Shown: positions 1 to 9,033 of the stretch, one piece after another | Layout of the letters: every line of letters begins with the position of its first letter | Numbering within the stretch: position 1 is the stretch's first letter | DNA from: Gammaproteobacteria bacterium Ga0077536 | GTDB taxonomy: Bacteria; Pseudomonadota; Gammaproteobacteria; Ga0077536 | Length of the DNA: 64,000 nucleotides | Direction: 5' to 3' | Assembly: GCA_001464935.1 (NCBI GenBank) | Contig: LNEL01000051.1 | Span: 1 to 64,000 of the forward strand | Program-made: the position numbers and the translations under genes | Notes under the pieces: model-generated | The model's input: the letters and a program-made list of their open reading frames with translations, nothing else | What the model was told of the DNA's origin: nothing | Database searches by the model: none

Positions 1-743
1 TCCTTGGATTCAGTGGGCTTTAGCAACCGATCTGATCCGAGGTTTTCGCCCGAGTTCATTTCTACTGATCGATATTTGCGCTCAGCTATTTAGATGCACG
101 TGTCAACGACAAGACGGACGGCGGTTCCACTGTTCTAGACAGGTGTCTGCGTACTTTCGGATGGAAGGAACAGAGCTGGGATTACGAGTATCGGAAAGTT
201 GCTGTTCCTGTTGCTAGTCTCCGGCAGTCGCTGGACGCGCTGCGATTTCTACTCGAGCAAGGCGCTCGATGGACACCAGATGATCGGTCGATTACCGATA
301 CTAGGCGTTCCCTCTATCGCCTTGAGAAAGAGGCGATTGCATTCATCATTGATTTGCTGCGGAAGCACCGCGCCTGCGACGCCAAGGTTGTAGACGCACT
401 CACTCGCACCCCAAAGATGCGCAGCATTCTCAAGACTGTCGGTCCATTACAACCTGAGAACACGCGCCGGGGAAGGCCGGTTGTCAGCAAACGTCGGCCG
501 AACGCCATCGGGCCGAGCACGTCGGTGCCCTCCCTACCGCAATCTCGGTACAACCGTGTGCGTCTGTACGAAGAAGTCTGGGCTGAGCCAACACAGAAGG
601 TGGCGAAGCTTTATGGTGTTTCGGATGTTGCAATTGCTAAGGCCTGCACATTGCTGGACATTCCCAAGCCACCACGCGGCTACTGGGCAAAGAAGGCAGC
701 CGGCCGTAAATTGCCCATACGGCCTCTGCTTCCTAAGTACTGA
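1..743 (+). pseudogene. Edge-truncated, probably frameshifted protein with C-terminal helix-turn-helix-like domain
   Basis: From base 69 to the TGA at 741-743 one frame reads as convincing protein, including residues LRFLLEQGARW (ankyrin-like) and a C-terminal block LYEEVWAEPTQKVAKLYGVS ... IPKPPRGYWAKKAAG. I recognise that block as a helix-turn-helix-like tail common in uncharacterised bacterial proteins. This frame has stops at 21 and 66 and no good start codon, so it cannot be an intact gene. A different frame (bases 2 to ~90) also reads protein-like, with WIQWALATDLIRGF. The simplest reading is a gene entering from outside the window with a one-base shift near 80-95. Function is unknown. 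Base composition is poorer in GC than the rest of the window, which fits acquired DNA. Confidence 0.5.
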
Positions 744-1070
744 GATTCGAGTACAAAAAGCCCGAAAACATGCTCCGGTGCCAACAAATTTTTTGCTTAA
801 GCGATAATCGCGCCACGGCGTCGGAAAATTTAGGTGGTGTATATTCGAAAAAGCGCATTTATCCCGTAACCCGCGTAGTAAAATGGACTATTCCAATTTT
901 ATTTCCGGTCTGAGGTATTTTCAGGGTACATTCGCGCCCTGTTCCCAAATCCCCATCTGACGCCAGAAGCTGGCTGGCAGTCGCCCGAGGAGCAAAGTAC
1001 GGCGTCGGGTTTTGGTGCTTTATGTCGGTAGTTACTGACTACTACCGGCATTTCACAACACCATGGCCGG
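744..1070. other. Gene-free, AT-richer gap
   Basis: No supportable gene was seen here. The stretch is noticeably lower in GC than the rest of the window and contains A/T runs such as the one near 788-797. It probably holds the promoter of the AbiEi-type gene that follows, but no confident -35/-10 pair was identified. Confidence 0.4.
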
Positions 1071-1667
1071 GTGGCCAAGTCGCATCAAACTATTCTGGAT
1101 CTCGCCGCAGAGCGCGGCCTCGTGCGACCACGCGATCTGACTGAGCGCGGGCTCCCCACTGTTGTCCTCACGCGGCTGGTGCGGCAAAGACGGCTCCAGC
1201 GCGTAGGTCGGGGCCTGTACGCACTCCCGGGTCGACCGGTCTCGGAACTCAGCACCCTCGCCCAGGTGGCGCGCAAACACCCGCGCGCCATCGTTTGCCT
1301 GCTGTCGGCGCTGCGCTTCCACGAGTTCACGACACAGTCACCATTCGAGGTCTGGCTGGCCGTCCCCAACAAAGGCCGCGCGCCGAAGATGGACTACCCT
1401 CCGCTGCGTATCGTGCGCTTTTCGGGCGCCGCACTGACGCACGGCGTCGAGGACCACGTCGTCGATGGCGTGTCGTTGCGTGTGACCGGTGTTGCCAGTA
1501 CGGTGGCTGACTGCTTCAAGTTCCGTAACAAGATCGGTCTCGATGTCGCGCTGGAGGCGCTGAAGGAAGCTGGGCGTGCCAAGCGCGCCAGCATGGATGA
1601 GTTCTGGCGCTACGCCACGCTTTGCCGAGTGGCGAACGTGATGCGCCCTTACATGGAAAGCCTGTGA
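1071..1667 (+). CDS. AbiEi-family antitoxin / transcriptional regulator
   Basis: A 198-residue protein resembling the antitoxin of type IV AbiE toxin-antitoxin systems: an N-terminal winged-helix segment (AAERGLVRPRDLTERGLPTV, about residues 12-31) followed by RVGRGLYALPG and an AbiEi-type C-terminal domain (RKHPRAIVCLLSALRFHEF). In characterised AbiE systems this protein represses its own operon and counteracts the AbiEii nucleotidyltransferase toxin. The GTG at 1071 is chosen because it gives the family-typical start MAKSHQTILDLA; the nearby ATG at 1063 lies in another frame. Its stop overlaps the start of the downstream toxin remnant by one base, the usual AbiE operon arrangement. The antitoxin looks intact although the toxin is not. 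Confidence 0.85.
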   Translation: MAKSHQTILDLAAERGLVRPRDLTERGLPTVVLTRLVRQRRLQRVGRGLYALPGRPVSELSTLAQVARKHPRAIVCLLSALRFHEFTTQSPFEVWLAVPNKGRAPKMDYPPLRIVRFSGAALTHGVEDHVVDGVSLRVTGVASTVADCFKFRNKIGLDVALEALKEAGRAKRASMDEFWRYATLCRVANVMRPYMESL

Positions 1668-2159
1668 TGAGCGGACGAAACCTGGCAGAACTTCTATCTC
1701 GTCTTGACCCGTTTTGCCCTTGAGCGCCTGCTCTACCGGCTCAGCATCTCCCCCCCTACTCCGGTCAATTTCTGCTGAAAGGAGCGCTGCTGTTCGACCT
1801 GTGGTTCGACATTCCACATCGCCCGACGCGCGACGCTGATTTTCTGGGTCTTGCTCGGCAGAGTTGCCTCACCTCGAAACCATCTTCGGCGCGCGATCCG
1901 CGCGATCTTCGAGCGCCGTACGACTGTGTTGCCTCCCGGCGTCCCATTTGGCCTGACTGGCGATTTCGCACGTGATGCACAGAAGCAGACGCAGTGACGG
2001 GCATTTCTGGGAAAGAACATGCTCGAAGCGCTGGAACTTGAGGTGCTCGCGGCAGCGCTTCGGGATTTCCTGCGTCCTCCCATCGCCGCAGCGAAAGCTG
2101 ACCTCCACTTCCCTCAACTCTGGCCGGCTGGTGGCCCCTGGACTCCAACGGCGACCTGA
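1667..2159 (+). pseudogene. AbiEii-family nucleotidyltransferase toxin, degraded
   Basis: The ATG at 1667 overlaps the antitoxin stop (TGATGA) and starts MSGRNLAELLSRLD, then hits a stop at once. Recognisable AbiEii pieces follow in different frames: FYLVLTRFALERLLYRLSIS (about 1693-1752), QFLLKGALLFDLWFD with PTRDADFLG (about 1767-1855), AIRAIFERR (about 1893-1920), GLTGDFARDAQKQTQ (about 1953-1997), then FLGKNMLEALELEVLAAALRD and LWPAGGPW (to about 2141). PTRDADFLG matches the family's nucleotidyltransferase core. At least three frameshifts or stops and a missing central stretch of probably over 100 residues show that this toxin is dead. The order of fragments follows the family's N-to-C order. 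Confidence 0.85.
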
Positions 2160-2513
2160 AACTGTTTCCCATGTCGTGAAGAAATAAATCCGGCTAACGC
2201 TATCCGAAGTTCTCATTTCATCACACACATGGCGGGGGTATTGTCGGGGGCATTTCAGGCGGTTATCAACGCAACTCCTTAATCTATTGGGTAGTGTGAC
2301 TGTCGCCGCCTCCACCAATCAGAAGCCCTCCCCGCCAGCTGGCGGGGAGGGCTGACCTTCGAACAACTCGAACTTCGACACCGCGGCTTCCGTCTGTGCC
2401 GCCGTGGGCCATCACACGACGAGTGCCTCGTTCAATCCATCGAACCGGCATGTCCCGGTCGTGCACGCGCCGACTGCGCCGCGTAGCGCCCGGACGAACG
2501 GCCCGCGTGCGCG
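2160..2513. other. Gene-free gap at the low-GC / high-GC boundary
   Basis: No gene can be supported. Base composition changes from the poorer-GC left end to the GC-rich remainder of the window in this stretch. The only structured element is the perfect palindrome at 2324-2353, listed separately. Confidence 0.4.
2324..2353. repeat. Perfect 30-bp palindrome (terminator-like or binding site)
   Basis: Two 15-base arms, AGCCCTCCCCGCCAG and CTGGCGGGGAGGGCT, are exact reverse complements with no spacer. As RNA it would make a very stable hairpin on either strand. It lies downstream of the dead AbiEii gene and downstream of the convergent PEP-CTERM gene, so a bidirectional terminator is the plain reading. 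A recombination or island-boundary element is possible because it sits near the composition change. Confidence 0.75.
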
Positions 2514-3368
2514 TCAGCGGCGGCGTCTGGCCATGGGCAGGCCCAGCATGCCGATACCCAGCAGCAGCATCGTACTCGGCTCCGGCACGCTGCCAGCGCC
2601 GTCAATCGTCAGCGACGTATTGTCGAAGGCGAGCGTCCTCAACTCGTTGTTGACGAACCACCCGTAGCGGTTGCCGCCGACCCCGGCAATCGCATCCCCG
2701 CCCAGCGACCAGGAGTGCAGCAGTGCGCCCACGTCGTCGAGGATGTTGAGGTCGACACCAAGACTGCCCGCATCGTCGAAGAACGAATGCTGAAACGTGT
2801 ACCAGCCGGTCGAGGAGATCGCGAAAGGGTCGCGCCCCGGGTTCTTCGGGAATGAATTGGCACGTCCGGCGTTGTTGCTGGCGCTGACGATGAAGCGATC
2901 GGTGCCGGCCCCGGGGCCGGTCGCGTCACTTGCATCGTAGAACCCGGCGTTGAAGACGAAGTCACGCAGGAAATTGCCGGACGCGTTGTTGATCGACGAG
3001 CTGAAGTCGAACCGCGTGTCGTTGCTCCAGCCACCGTCGACGTCGAGGAAGATGTCGACGGAGGTGGTATAAGCCTGGAAGGCCGTCGGCACGCCGCCGC
3101 CGGCGCCGAAGTTGTAGCCGCCCCAGTTGCCGGCGGCGCCGCTGCCCATGCCGCTCTGCGCATGGAACGCGCCGTCCGCGGACGTCACGCCCGCCGTGCC
3201 GGACGCGACGCGCGTCGCGTTGAAGCTGCCGCCGAAGGCATCCCAGCCGGCGACGTTGGTTTCGAATCCGTTCGAGTAGAGCGGCGTGGCGAACGCGCCG
3301 GTGGAGGCGCCAAGGCTGACGCTCAGGGTAATGGCTGCTGCGAGTTTTTGTTGGTATGACACAGTCAT
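2514..3368 (-). CDS. PEP-CTERM sorting-domain protein, secreted
   Basis: A 284-residue secreted protein. It has an N-terminal signal peptide (KLAAAITLSVSLGASTGAFA, about residues 8-27), a Gly/Ser/Asn-rich beta-type body, and a C-terminal PEP-CTERM tail: VPEPST, a short hydrophobic helix LLLGIGMLGLPMA and a closing RRRR. In known systems this tail is recognised by an exosortase, giving membrane-associated or exported proteins often linked to exopolysaccharide. The start at 3368 is chosen because GAGGAGG sits just upstream and the signal peptide follows directly; a longer reading adds only Arg/Ser-rich non-homologous sequence. The substrate or role of the body is not recognised. No exosortase gene is in the window. 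Confidence 0.85.
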   Translation of the reverse strand: MTVSYQQKLAAAITLSVSLGASTGAFATPLYSNGFETNVAGWDAFGGSFNATRVASGTAGVTSADGAFHAQSGMGSGAAGNWGGYNFGAGGGVPTAFQAYTTSVDIFLDVDGGWSNDTRFDFSSSINNASGNFLRDFVFNAGFYDASDATGPGAGTDRFIVSASNNAGRANSFPKNPGRDPFAISSTGWYTFQHSFFDDAGSLGVDLNILDDVGALLHSWSLGGDAIAGVGGNRYGWFVNNELRTLAFDNTSLTIDGAGSVPEPSTMLLLGIGMLGLPMARRRR

Positions 3369-3972
3369 GAAGTCCTCCTCGGGACGTGGCGCACGGGTCC
3401 TTGACCCGTCGCCCCCGGCTGGCGTCGCCGCCGGCTGATTGTTGGTGATAGGCGAGCCGATCGAGCAGTGCGCCTGACGCCAGGTGGTGCGTCTGGCGGG
3501 CTCCGAAACCGCGCTCGCGTTCCTGCCTGCAAGGTGCTCGATGACTTGCGAAAGTGCGCAAGTGTGCACGGCGACTGCGTTCCCTTGCTCGTGGGGCACG
3601 CAGCGTCATGCAGGGGAGCGTCCCGACCACCGGGATGCTCCAGGCTCGCTTCCGTGAGAGGAGTCCGCTTCCTTTGGCTGTGCAGTCGGGCGACCGGCTG
3701 GCGGCTGCCCTCTGTTCGCACCACAGTCTTCGGGCGGTGCCGGTCGGCAGTCAGTCAGACTTTGGCGCATCACCTGCAAATTTGTGTGAACTCGCACCGG
3801 CACGCAGATCCACCGTCGCCGGCACCCAAGGGCACGAGCCCCCCGATTCGCCCGCCCGCTCAAGGATCGGGACGAGCGCGCCGAATAAGCTCGCATGGAG
3901 CGCACAGGACTGCGGCTGGTGATGACTGATCGGTGGCCGGTCACGCGGGCCGCGGCACGGGCACGCTGATCG
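3369..3972. other. Intergenic region between divergent genes
   Basis: About 600 bases separate the PEP-CTERM gene from the hybrid kinase. Open frames here have the Arg/Pro/Ser-rich composition of high-GC shadow frames and no recognisable domain. It probably contains the promoters of both flanking genes. The one clear structure is a small inverted repeat, ACGGGTC-CTT-GACCCGT, at 3393-3409 in the leader of the PEP-CTERM gene, 25 bases upstream of its start codon. Confidence 0.4.
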
Positions 3973-6255
3973 ATGAACGCGAACGCAAAGACGCCTGCCC
4001 TGCCGTTGCGGCTGATGCTCAGCTTCACGCCAGAGGCGTTCGAGCAGCGCTTCGTGGCTCATTACGTCGCGTTCTATCGCCGTTACGCCCAGGCCAGTCT
4101 CGCGCTCGGCATGCTGCTCGTGTTCGGGGATTTCCTCGTCGACTACATCGCGAGCCCCGGCGCAGACGCGAATTTCCTGCGGCTGCAAATCTGTCTGCCG
4201 GTGCTGGCGCTGGGTCTCGCCTATACGTTCGCGCCGAACGCGCGCCGGCACTGGCAACCCGTGATGGCCGGCTTCATCACGGTCGTTGCGTTCTGCCTGT
4301 TCTGGACCCTGCTGCGCGTCGAAGCCGAAGGCGGCGCGGGCATCAGGAGTTGGGTCGGCATCCTCAACTTCACGTTTCTCGAGCTCTATTGCTTCGTCAT
4401 TCTCGGTGTGCAGTTCCGCTTTGCGCTGGTTTCCGGGCTGCTGATCCTCTCTGCGTTCGAGTACGTGCTATGGGGACACTCGGGGATGTCCGCGGGTGAG
4501 GCTGCGTACTGGTCCTATCATGTCGCGACCGTGTTCATCATGACCGTGGGCATCGGCTGGTGGCGCGAATACCTGCTGCGGCAGGAGTTTGCGGCGCGCA
4601 CGTCGCTCGACGAAGCCCGCGCGACGGCCGAACGACTCGCGCAGTTGAAGAGCGAGTTCCTGGCGATCATGAGTCACGAAATCCGTACGCCGATGAACGG
4701 GGTGCTCGGCATGACCGAACTGCTGCTGGACGCCGGCCTCGAGGGCACCCAGCGGCGACGCGCGCTCACCATTCGCCACTCGGGGCAGGCGTTGCTCGCC
4801 GTGCTCAACGACATCCTGGACTTTTCGAAGATCGAAGCCGGAAGGCTCCAGCTGGACCTGGTCGACGTCGACATTCGTGGACTGAGCGAGGAGGCCACCA
4901 GCCTGTTCGCCCTGCAGGCGCAGCAGAAGGGGCTCGACATTGCGTGCACGATCGCCCCTGACGTGCCGGCCCTGGTGCGTGCCGATCCGGTCCGTCTGCG
5001 GCAGATCCTGCTGAACCTGCTCGGCAACGCGGTGAAATTCACCGACGCGGGAGAAGTCAGATTGTCGATCGCTCGTCAGTCGGAGGCGGAGGGACCGGAC
5101 GAAGATCCGGCCTGTGTCCTGCGCTTCACGGTCAGCGACACCGGCATCGGGATCAGTGAAGAAGCGCAGGCCCGCCTCTTCCAGCCGTTCAGCCAGGCCG
5201 ACGGTTCGACCACCCGGCGTTATGGCGGCACCGGGCTGGGCCTTGCCGTGAGCAGGCAGCTTGCGTCGCTGATGGGCGGCTCGATCGGCTTGCGCAGCGA
5301 GCCAGGGCGCGGCTCGGAATTCTGGTTCACGGCCTGTGTGCAGGTGGTCGACGATGAACCGCCGCCACGTGTGGCGGCGCTGGACGCGATCCGCGTCCTG
5401 CTCGTCACTGGCCGGCCGGACCTGCATGACATCATCGCCCGGCAGCTTGCCGAACTCAGCACCGACTGCGAAACCGCACCGGATGCCGCCGCTGCCCTGC
5501 AGGCCATGCAGCTTGCCCGCGCGCACGGGGCGCCGTATCGGTTCGCCCTGGTCGCGGCGGATGCTGATGCTGTCGAGTGGCTGCACACGATGCGGGCGGA
5601 TGTCGCGGCGCAGGGCACAGCCCTCGTGCTGCTGGCGCCGTTGCACGATGCCACGTTGCTGGCGAACGCGACCCAGGCAGGTGCCGACGCCGCGTTGTGC
5701 CTGCCCGTCCAGCGCCTGGCACTGGCGGAAACGCTGTCGGCCCTCCTCGCCAGTGCACCGGGTGCTCCGCTTGCGCGACAGGCCGACACCCGGTTGACCG
5801 CCGTTTTCGAAGGGGTGCGGGTGCTGGTCGCCGAAGACAATGCGGTCAACCAGGAAATCACCTGCAGCATGCTCGAAAGCATGGGCTGCGTGGTGACCCT
5901 GGCGGGCCATGGGCTCGCTGCGCTCGACTGCTGGCGTACGCAGACGTTCGATCTGATCCTGATGGACTGTCAGATGCCCGAACTCGACGGGTTCGAAGTT
6001 GCGCGTTCGATTCGAGACGCGGAACTCGCGACGGGTTCCCGCGTGCCGATCATCGCGATCACGGCGAATGTGATGGCGGAGGATCGACAGCGTTGCCACG
6101 CAGCCGGCATGGACGACCACTTGCCAAAACCCTTCCGGCGCAGCGAGCTCGCACAACTGCTGACGCGCTGGCTGCGCCCGGACATCGCGGCGCCGTTCCC
6201 GGCCCCGCGGCCGGCGAGCAGTCGCGCGCACGTCCGCCCGACTGCTGAAGTCTGA
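3973..6255 (+). CDS. Hybrid sensor histidine kinase / response regulator
   Basis: A 760-residue membrane hybrid kinase. Residues ~40-195 hold about six hydrophobic segments that form a membrane sensor with no recognised ligand. The HisKA domain has its H-box at [10 protein letters not shown] (phospho-acceptor His235), and the HATPase domain shows N ([11 protein letters not shown]), DTGIGI and GGTGLGLA motifs (about 340-455). Residues ~473-595 form a receiver-like fold that lacks the acidic pocket and has Leu where the conserved Lys should be, so it is probably a pseudo-receiver. A canonical receiver follows at ~615-735 with acidic EDN, phospho-acceptor Asp665 (LILMD) and Lys719 (LPKP). There is no HPt or output domain, so phosphate must go to a separate partner, and no such gene is adjacent. 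Confidence 0.92.
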   Translation: MNANAKTPALPLRLMLSFTPEAFEQRFVAHYVAFYRRYAQASLALGMLLVFGDFLVDYIASPGADANFLRLQICLPVLALGLAYTFAPNARRHWQPVMAGFITVVAFCLFWTLLRVEAEGGAGIRSWVGILNFTFLELYCFVILGVQFRFALVSGLLILSAFEYVLWGHSGMSAGEAAYWSYHVATVFIMTVGIGWWREYLLRQEFAARTSLDEARATAERLAQLKSEFLAIMSHEIRTPMNGVLGMTELLLDAGLEGTQRRRALTIRHSGQALLAVLNDILDFSKIEAGRLQLDLVDVDIRGLSEEATSLFALQAQQKGLDIACTIAPDVPALVRADPVRLRQILLNLLGNAVKFTDAGEVRLSIARQSEAEGPDEDPACVLRFTVSDTGIGISEEAQARLFQPFSQADGSTTRRYGGTGLGLAVSRQLASLMGGSIGLRSEPGRGSEFWFTACVQVVDDEPPPRVAALDAIRVLLVTGRPDLHDIIARQLAELSTDCETAPDAAAALQAMQLARAHGAPYRFALVAADADAVEWLHTMRADVAAQGTALVLLAPLHDATLLANATQAGADAALCLPVQRLALAETLSALLASAPGAPLARQADTRLTAVFEGVRVLVAEDNAVNQEITCSMLESMGCVVTLAGHGLAALDCWRTQTFDLILMDCQMPELDGFEVARSIRDAELATGSRVPIIAITANVMAEDRQRCHAAGMDDHLPKPFRRSELAQLLTRWLRPDIAAPFPAPRPASSRAHVRPTAEV

Positions 6256-6312
6256 CTGGCTGAGCGGAAAATTCGATCGCCCGATCGCGGCGCCTCGTCG
6301 GCACGGGGTGCG

Positions 6313-6915
6313 TCATCGCAAAGGGCGCGTTCGTCCCTCTTCCGGGTTCGGTCGGAACTCGTCGACGACGGCCGCGACGAGTTCGGGGTCGTGCGGAATC
6401 TGCCCCCCGAGAATCAGCACCGCCAGGCCGTGGACGAGCGCCCAGGCCTGCAACGCAGTCACTCTCAGCCGTGAGGGATCTGCGTCAGGACCCGCGAGCG
6501 CAGCCACCTGCTCCTCGAGCAGGCGCGCCGCCGGATTGTCCGCCGCGCCTGCCGCGTGACCGGCGCGCATGTGGCGCGCCATCAAGCCGAACAGGGCTGG
6601 GTGGGCGACGGCGAAATGCACGTACGCCTGGCCGATCGCGCGAAACGCTGCGCCAGCGTGCGCATGTCGGGACGCCGCAGCCCGTTGTGTCTCGGCAAGC
6701 TGCGCGAATCCGCGCGCCGCGAGCGCAGCCATCAGCGCGTCCTTGTCCGGGAAGTGCCGGTAGACCGCGGTCGCGCTGACGCCGGTGGCGCGTGCGACTT
6801 CGCGCAGGCCGATGTCGCCGTCCGGCCGCTTGCCGAGCAGGCGCATTGCCGCGTCGAGCAGCGCGCGCTGCAAGTCGCCGTGATGGTAGGCGCGGCGGTG
6901 CTCTGCCTGCTTCAT
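6313..6915 (-). CDS. TetR/AcrR-family transcriptional regulator
   Basis: A 200-residue regulator. The N-terminal TetR helix-turn-helix is clear (LREVARATGVSATAVYRHFP, about residues 37-56), preceded by YHHGDLQRALLDAA. The variable C-terminal domain (AHPALFGLMARH ... AWALVHGLAVLILG) is of the type that binds a small ligand. It is divergently transcribed from the carotenoid-oxygenase gene across a short spacer containing inverted repeats and two TTGAC hexamers, the usual arrangement of a local repressor controlling itself and its neighbour. The ligand is unknown; a carotenoid- or apocarotenoid-like compound is a guess from context. Confidence 0.9.
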   Translation of the reverse strand: MKQAEHRRAYHHGDLQRALLDAAMRLLGKRPDGDIGLREVARATGVSATAVYRHFPDKDALMAALAARGFAQLAETQRAAASRHAHAGAAFRAIGQAYVHFAVAHPALFGLMARHMRAGHAAGAADNPAARLLEEQVAALAGPDADPSRLRVTALQAWALVHGLAVLILGGQIPHDPELVAAVVDEFRPNPEEGRTRPLR

Positions 6916-6960
6916 GTTGACAGTGTTAGCTTCTGACGTTTAAGTTTTCACCGTCAACAT
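6914..6960. promoter_or_regulatory. Divergent promoter/operator between tetR-type gene and carotenoid oxygenase gene
   Basis: The spacer is bounded by ATGTTGAC (6914-6921) and its exact reverse complement GTCAACAT (6953-6960), so each strand carries a -35-like TTGAC. For the rightward gene, TTGACA (6917-6922) with a 17-base spacer leads to TTAAGT (6940-6945), a modest -10. A second inverted pair, TGACG/CGTCA, lies inside. The symmetry suits binding by the TetR-family dimer encoded at the left. The promoter elements are read by eye. Confidence 0.5.
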
Positions 6961-6988
6961 TATGCCGCCGACAGCCGCGGAGGTCAGC

Positions 6989-8446
6989 GTGAGCAATACC
7001 GTCGAACGCCTGGTGCGCGCCGGGGTCACCGCAGGCGTGAGGGGCTTGAACCAGATCAGCGCCGCGGTCCGGCGCCGCAGCGCTCCGCACCCCTATCTCG
7101 TGGGCATTCACACCCCGTTGGCCACTGAATACACTCTCGGCGAGCTCGCGGTCAGCGGTACCCTGCCTCGCGAACTCGACGGCCGCTATCTGCGAATCGG
7201 ACCCAACCCGTTCCCGCTCGCCGCGCCGAATCCGGCCGTCCACCACTGGTTCACCGGCGACGGGATGGTGCACGGCGTGCGCATCCGCGACGGCCGCGCG
7301 CTGTGGTATCGCAATCGCTGGATCAGGTCGGACGCGGTGGCACAGGGCCTTGGCGTTGAGCCAGTACCGGCACCGCCGGGGCGCGTGCGCGGCACGGTCA
7401 ATACGAACACCATCGGGCACGCCGGGCGCACGTGGGCACTGGTCGAGGCCGGTACGGCACCGGTCGCCCTCAGCGCCGAGCTCGACACACGCGCGTACGA
7501 AAACTTTGCCGACACGCTGGCAGGTCCCTACTCCGCCCACCCGCATCGCGACCCGGTCACCGGCGAATTGCACGCGATCTGCTATGCCGGCGTCGTGGCG
7601 GACAAAGTCTGGCACACAGTGGTCGACGTCGACGGTCGGGTCGTTCGCGAAGAACCCATTGCCGTGCAGGACGGCCCCTGCATCCATGATTGCGCGATCA
7701 CGCCGCACTACGTGCTGGTGTTCGATCTCCCGGTGACCTTCTCGATGAAGATGCTGATCGCGGGCCGCCCCTTTCCCTATCACTGGAATCCGGCCCATCC
7801 GGCACGCGTGGGCCTGCTGCCGCGGCACGGCAGCAGCACCGACATCCGCTGGTATGCGCTCGATCCCTGCTATGCGTTCCACGCCTGCAATGCGTTCGAG
7901 ACGGCAGATGGCAGCGTCGTCGTCGATGTCATCGCGCATGATCGGATGTTCGACAACCAGTTCGACGGCCCCGATGGCTCACGCATGATCTTCGAGCGCT
8001 GGACACTGCCTGCCGATGGCACGCGGGTCGTACGCAACGTACTCGACGATGCGGCGCAGGAATTCCCGCGTTGCGACGAGCGTCGAACGGGTCAGCCCTA
8101 TCGCTACGCCTACACCCTGGCCTTGAACAGCACGCCCGACCGCCTCGACACGCGGCTGTTCAAACACGATCTCGAGACCGGGATCCGCGCAGCGCACGAC
8201 TTCGGGCCGGGGCGACACCCAGGCGAGTTCGTCTTCATCCCGCGCGACGACGAGACTGCCGAGGATGCCGGCTGGCTGATGGGCCTGGTCATCGACGTCA
8301 CGGCCGACACCACTGAATTGATCGTGCTCGACGCCGCCCACTTCACCGCCCCGCCGCAGGCACGCGTGCACCTGCCGCATCGCATCCCGCCGGGTTTCCA
8401 TGGGAACTGGATCAGTACATCCGCAGTGAACTGTGAACCGGGCTGA
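6989..8446 (+). CDS. Carotenoid oxygenase (RPE65/CCD family)
   Basis: A non-heme iron dioxygenase of the carotenoid-cleavage family, cleaving a double bond in a polyene or related aromatic substrate. The four iron-binding histidines can be placed: AHPHRDP, PCIHDCAI, YAFHACNAFE and, near the C-terminus, GFHGNW. LPRELDGRYLRIGPNPF near the N-terminus is also typical. The GTG at 6989 is preferred because GGAGG lies five bases upstream (6979-6983); an ATG at 6962 would add nine residues without a ribosome site. Length (485 aa) fits the family. It is controlled, by inference, by the divergent TetR-type gene. The substrate cannot be read from sequence. Confidence 0.92.
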   Translation: MSNTVERLVRAGVTAGVRGLNQISAAVRRRSAPHPYLVGIHTPLATEYTLGELAVSGTLPRELDGRYLRIGPNPFPLAAPNPAVHHWFTGDGMVHGVRIRDGRALWYRNRWIRSDAVAQGLGVEPVPAPPGRVRGTVNTNTIGHAGRTWALVEAGTAPVALSAELDTRAYENFADTLAGPYSAHPHRDPVTGELHAICYAGVVADKVWHTVVDVDGRVVREEPIAVQDGPCIHDCAITPHYVLVFDLPVTFSMKMLIAGRPFPYHWNPAHPARVGLLPRHGSSTDIRWYALDPCYAFHACNAFETADGSVVVDVIAHDRMFDNQFDGPDGSRMIFERWTLPADGTRVVRNVLDDAAQEFPRCDERRTGQPYRYAYTLALNSTPDRLDTRLFKHDLETGIRAAHDFGPGRHPGEFVFIPRDDETAEDAGWLMGLVIDVTADTTELIVLDAAHFTAPPQARVHLPHRIPPGFHGNWISTSAVNCEPG

Positions 8447-8538
8447 CGTTCACAGCACTGCCCGGGGCAGGTACAAATCCAGTTTGAACGCACGCGACGA
8501 CGCCAGCCGCGTGCGTGGCAGCGACGCGGTGACGCTCG

Positions 8539-9033
8539 TCACTTTCTCGCGGCGAGCAGCTCGGTCTTGCGTGCGGCCATCCGCGCGCCGAGTTCATCAA
8601 GGTCGAGCGAGCTCTCCTTGACCTTGGGAAACATTTCGTTCTGCTCCTCCTTGACGTGATGCTTGACGTACTCTGCGAGCACTTTGACCTTTGCGTCATA
8701 CATCTCGCCATCCGGTTCTGCCCCTTCGACCTGCGCAATCAGATCTTTGACGCTGGCATGCTCGACGGTCGCTTCAGGCACCAGCAACTTGTCCTTCAGG
8801 GCCGCTTTCACGTCGGGATAAAAGATTTCTTCTTCGAGCTGTGCATGAACACTGAGTTCGGCGCAGATGTCGGCAACGATCGCTTTCTTCCTGGTGCTTG
8901 AACGCGCCGCCTCGTAGTCAGCGAACAAATCACTGACAAGCTTGTGGTCCGCTTTGAGCAACGCAATCGCATTCTTTGCAACGACTGGCGACCTGGTGGC
9001 CGTCGGTGATGTGGCTTTGGTTTTCGTAGTCAT
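8539..9033 (-). CDS. Hemerythrin HHE cation-binding domain protein
   Basis: A 164-residue soluble protein made mostly of one hemerythrin-like four-helix bundle. Metal-binding motifs are visible: LLKADHKLVSDLF (His), LSVHAQLEEEIFYP (HxxxE) and EYVKHHVKEEQNEMFP (HHxxxE). Such proteins bind a di-iron centre and are linked to oxygen, NO or oxidative-stress handling. The first ~20 residues are Thr/Ser/Lys-rich and low-complexity. The start at 9033 is chosen because it gives MTTKTKATSP after an A/G-rich ribosome site; longer readings are not family-like. It is convergent with the carotenoid oxygenase. Confidence 0.9.
   Translation of the reverse strand: MTTKTKATSPTATRSPVVAKNAIALLKADHKLVSDLFADYEAARSSTRKKAIVADICAELSVHAQLEEEIFYPDVKAALKDKLLVPEATVEHASVKDLIAQVEGAEPDGEMYDAKVKVLAEYVKHHVKEEQNEMFPKVKESSLDLDELGARMAARKTELLAARK

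Noticed and set aside
3468-3929. Overlapping open frames in the gap before the hybrid kinase
   Set aside because: Two frames and a minus-strand one are equally open and Arg/Pro-rich; no ribosome site or family.
4468-6231. Long minus-strand open frame (587 codons) opposite the hybrid kinase
   Set aside because: Arg/Gln/His-rich composition with no domain; it is the mirror of a verified kinase gene in high-GC DNA.
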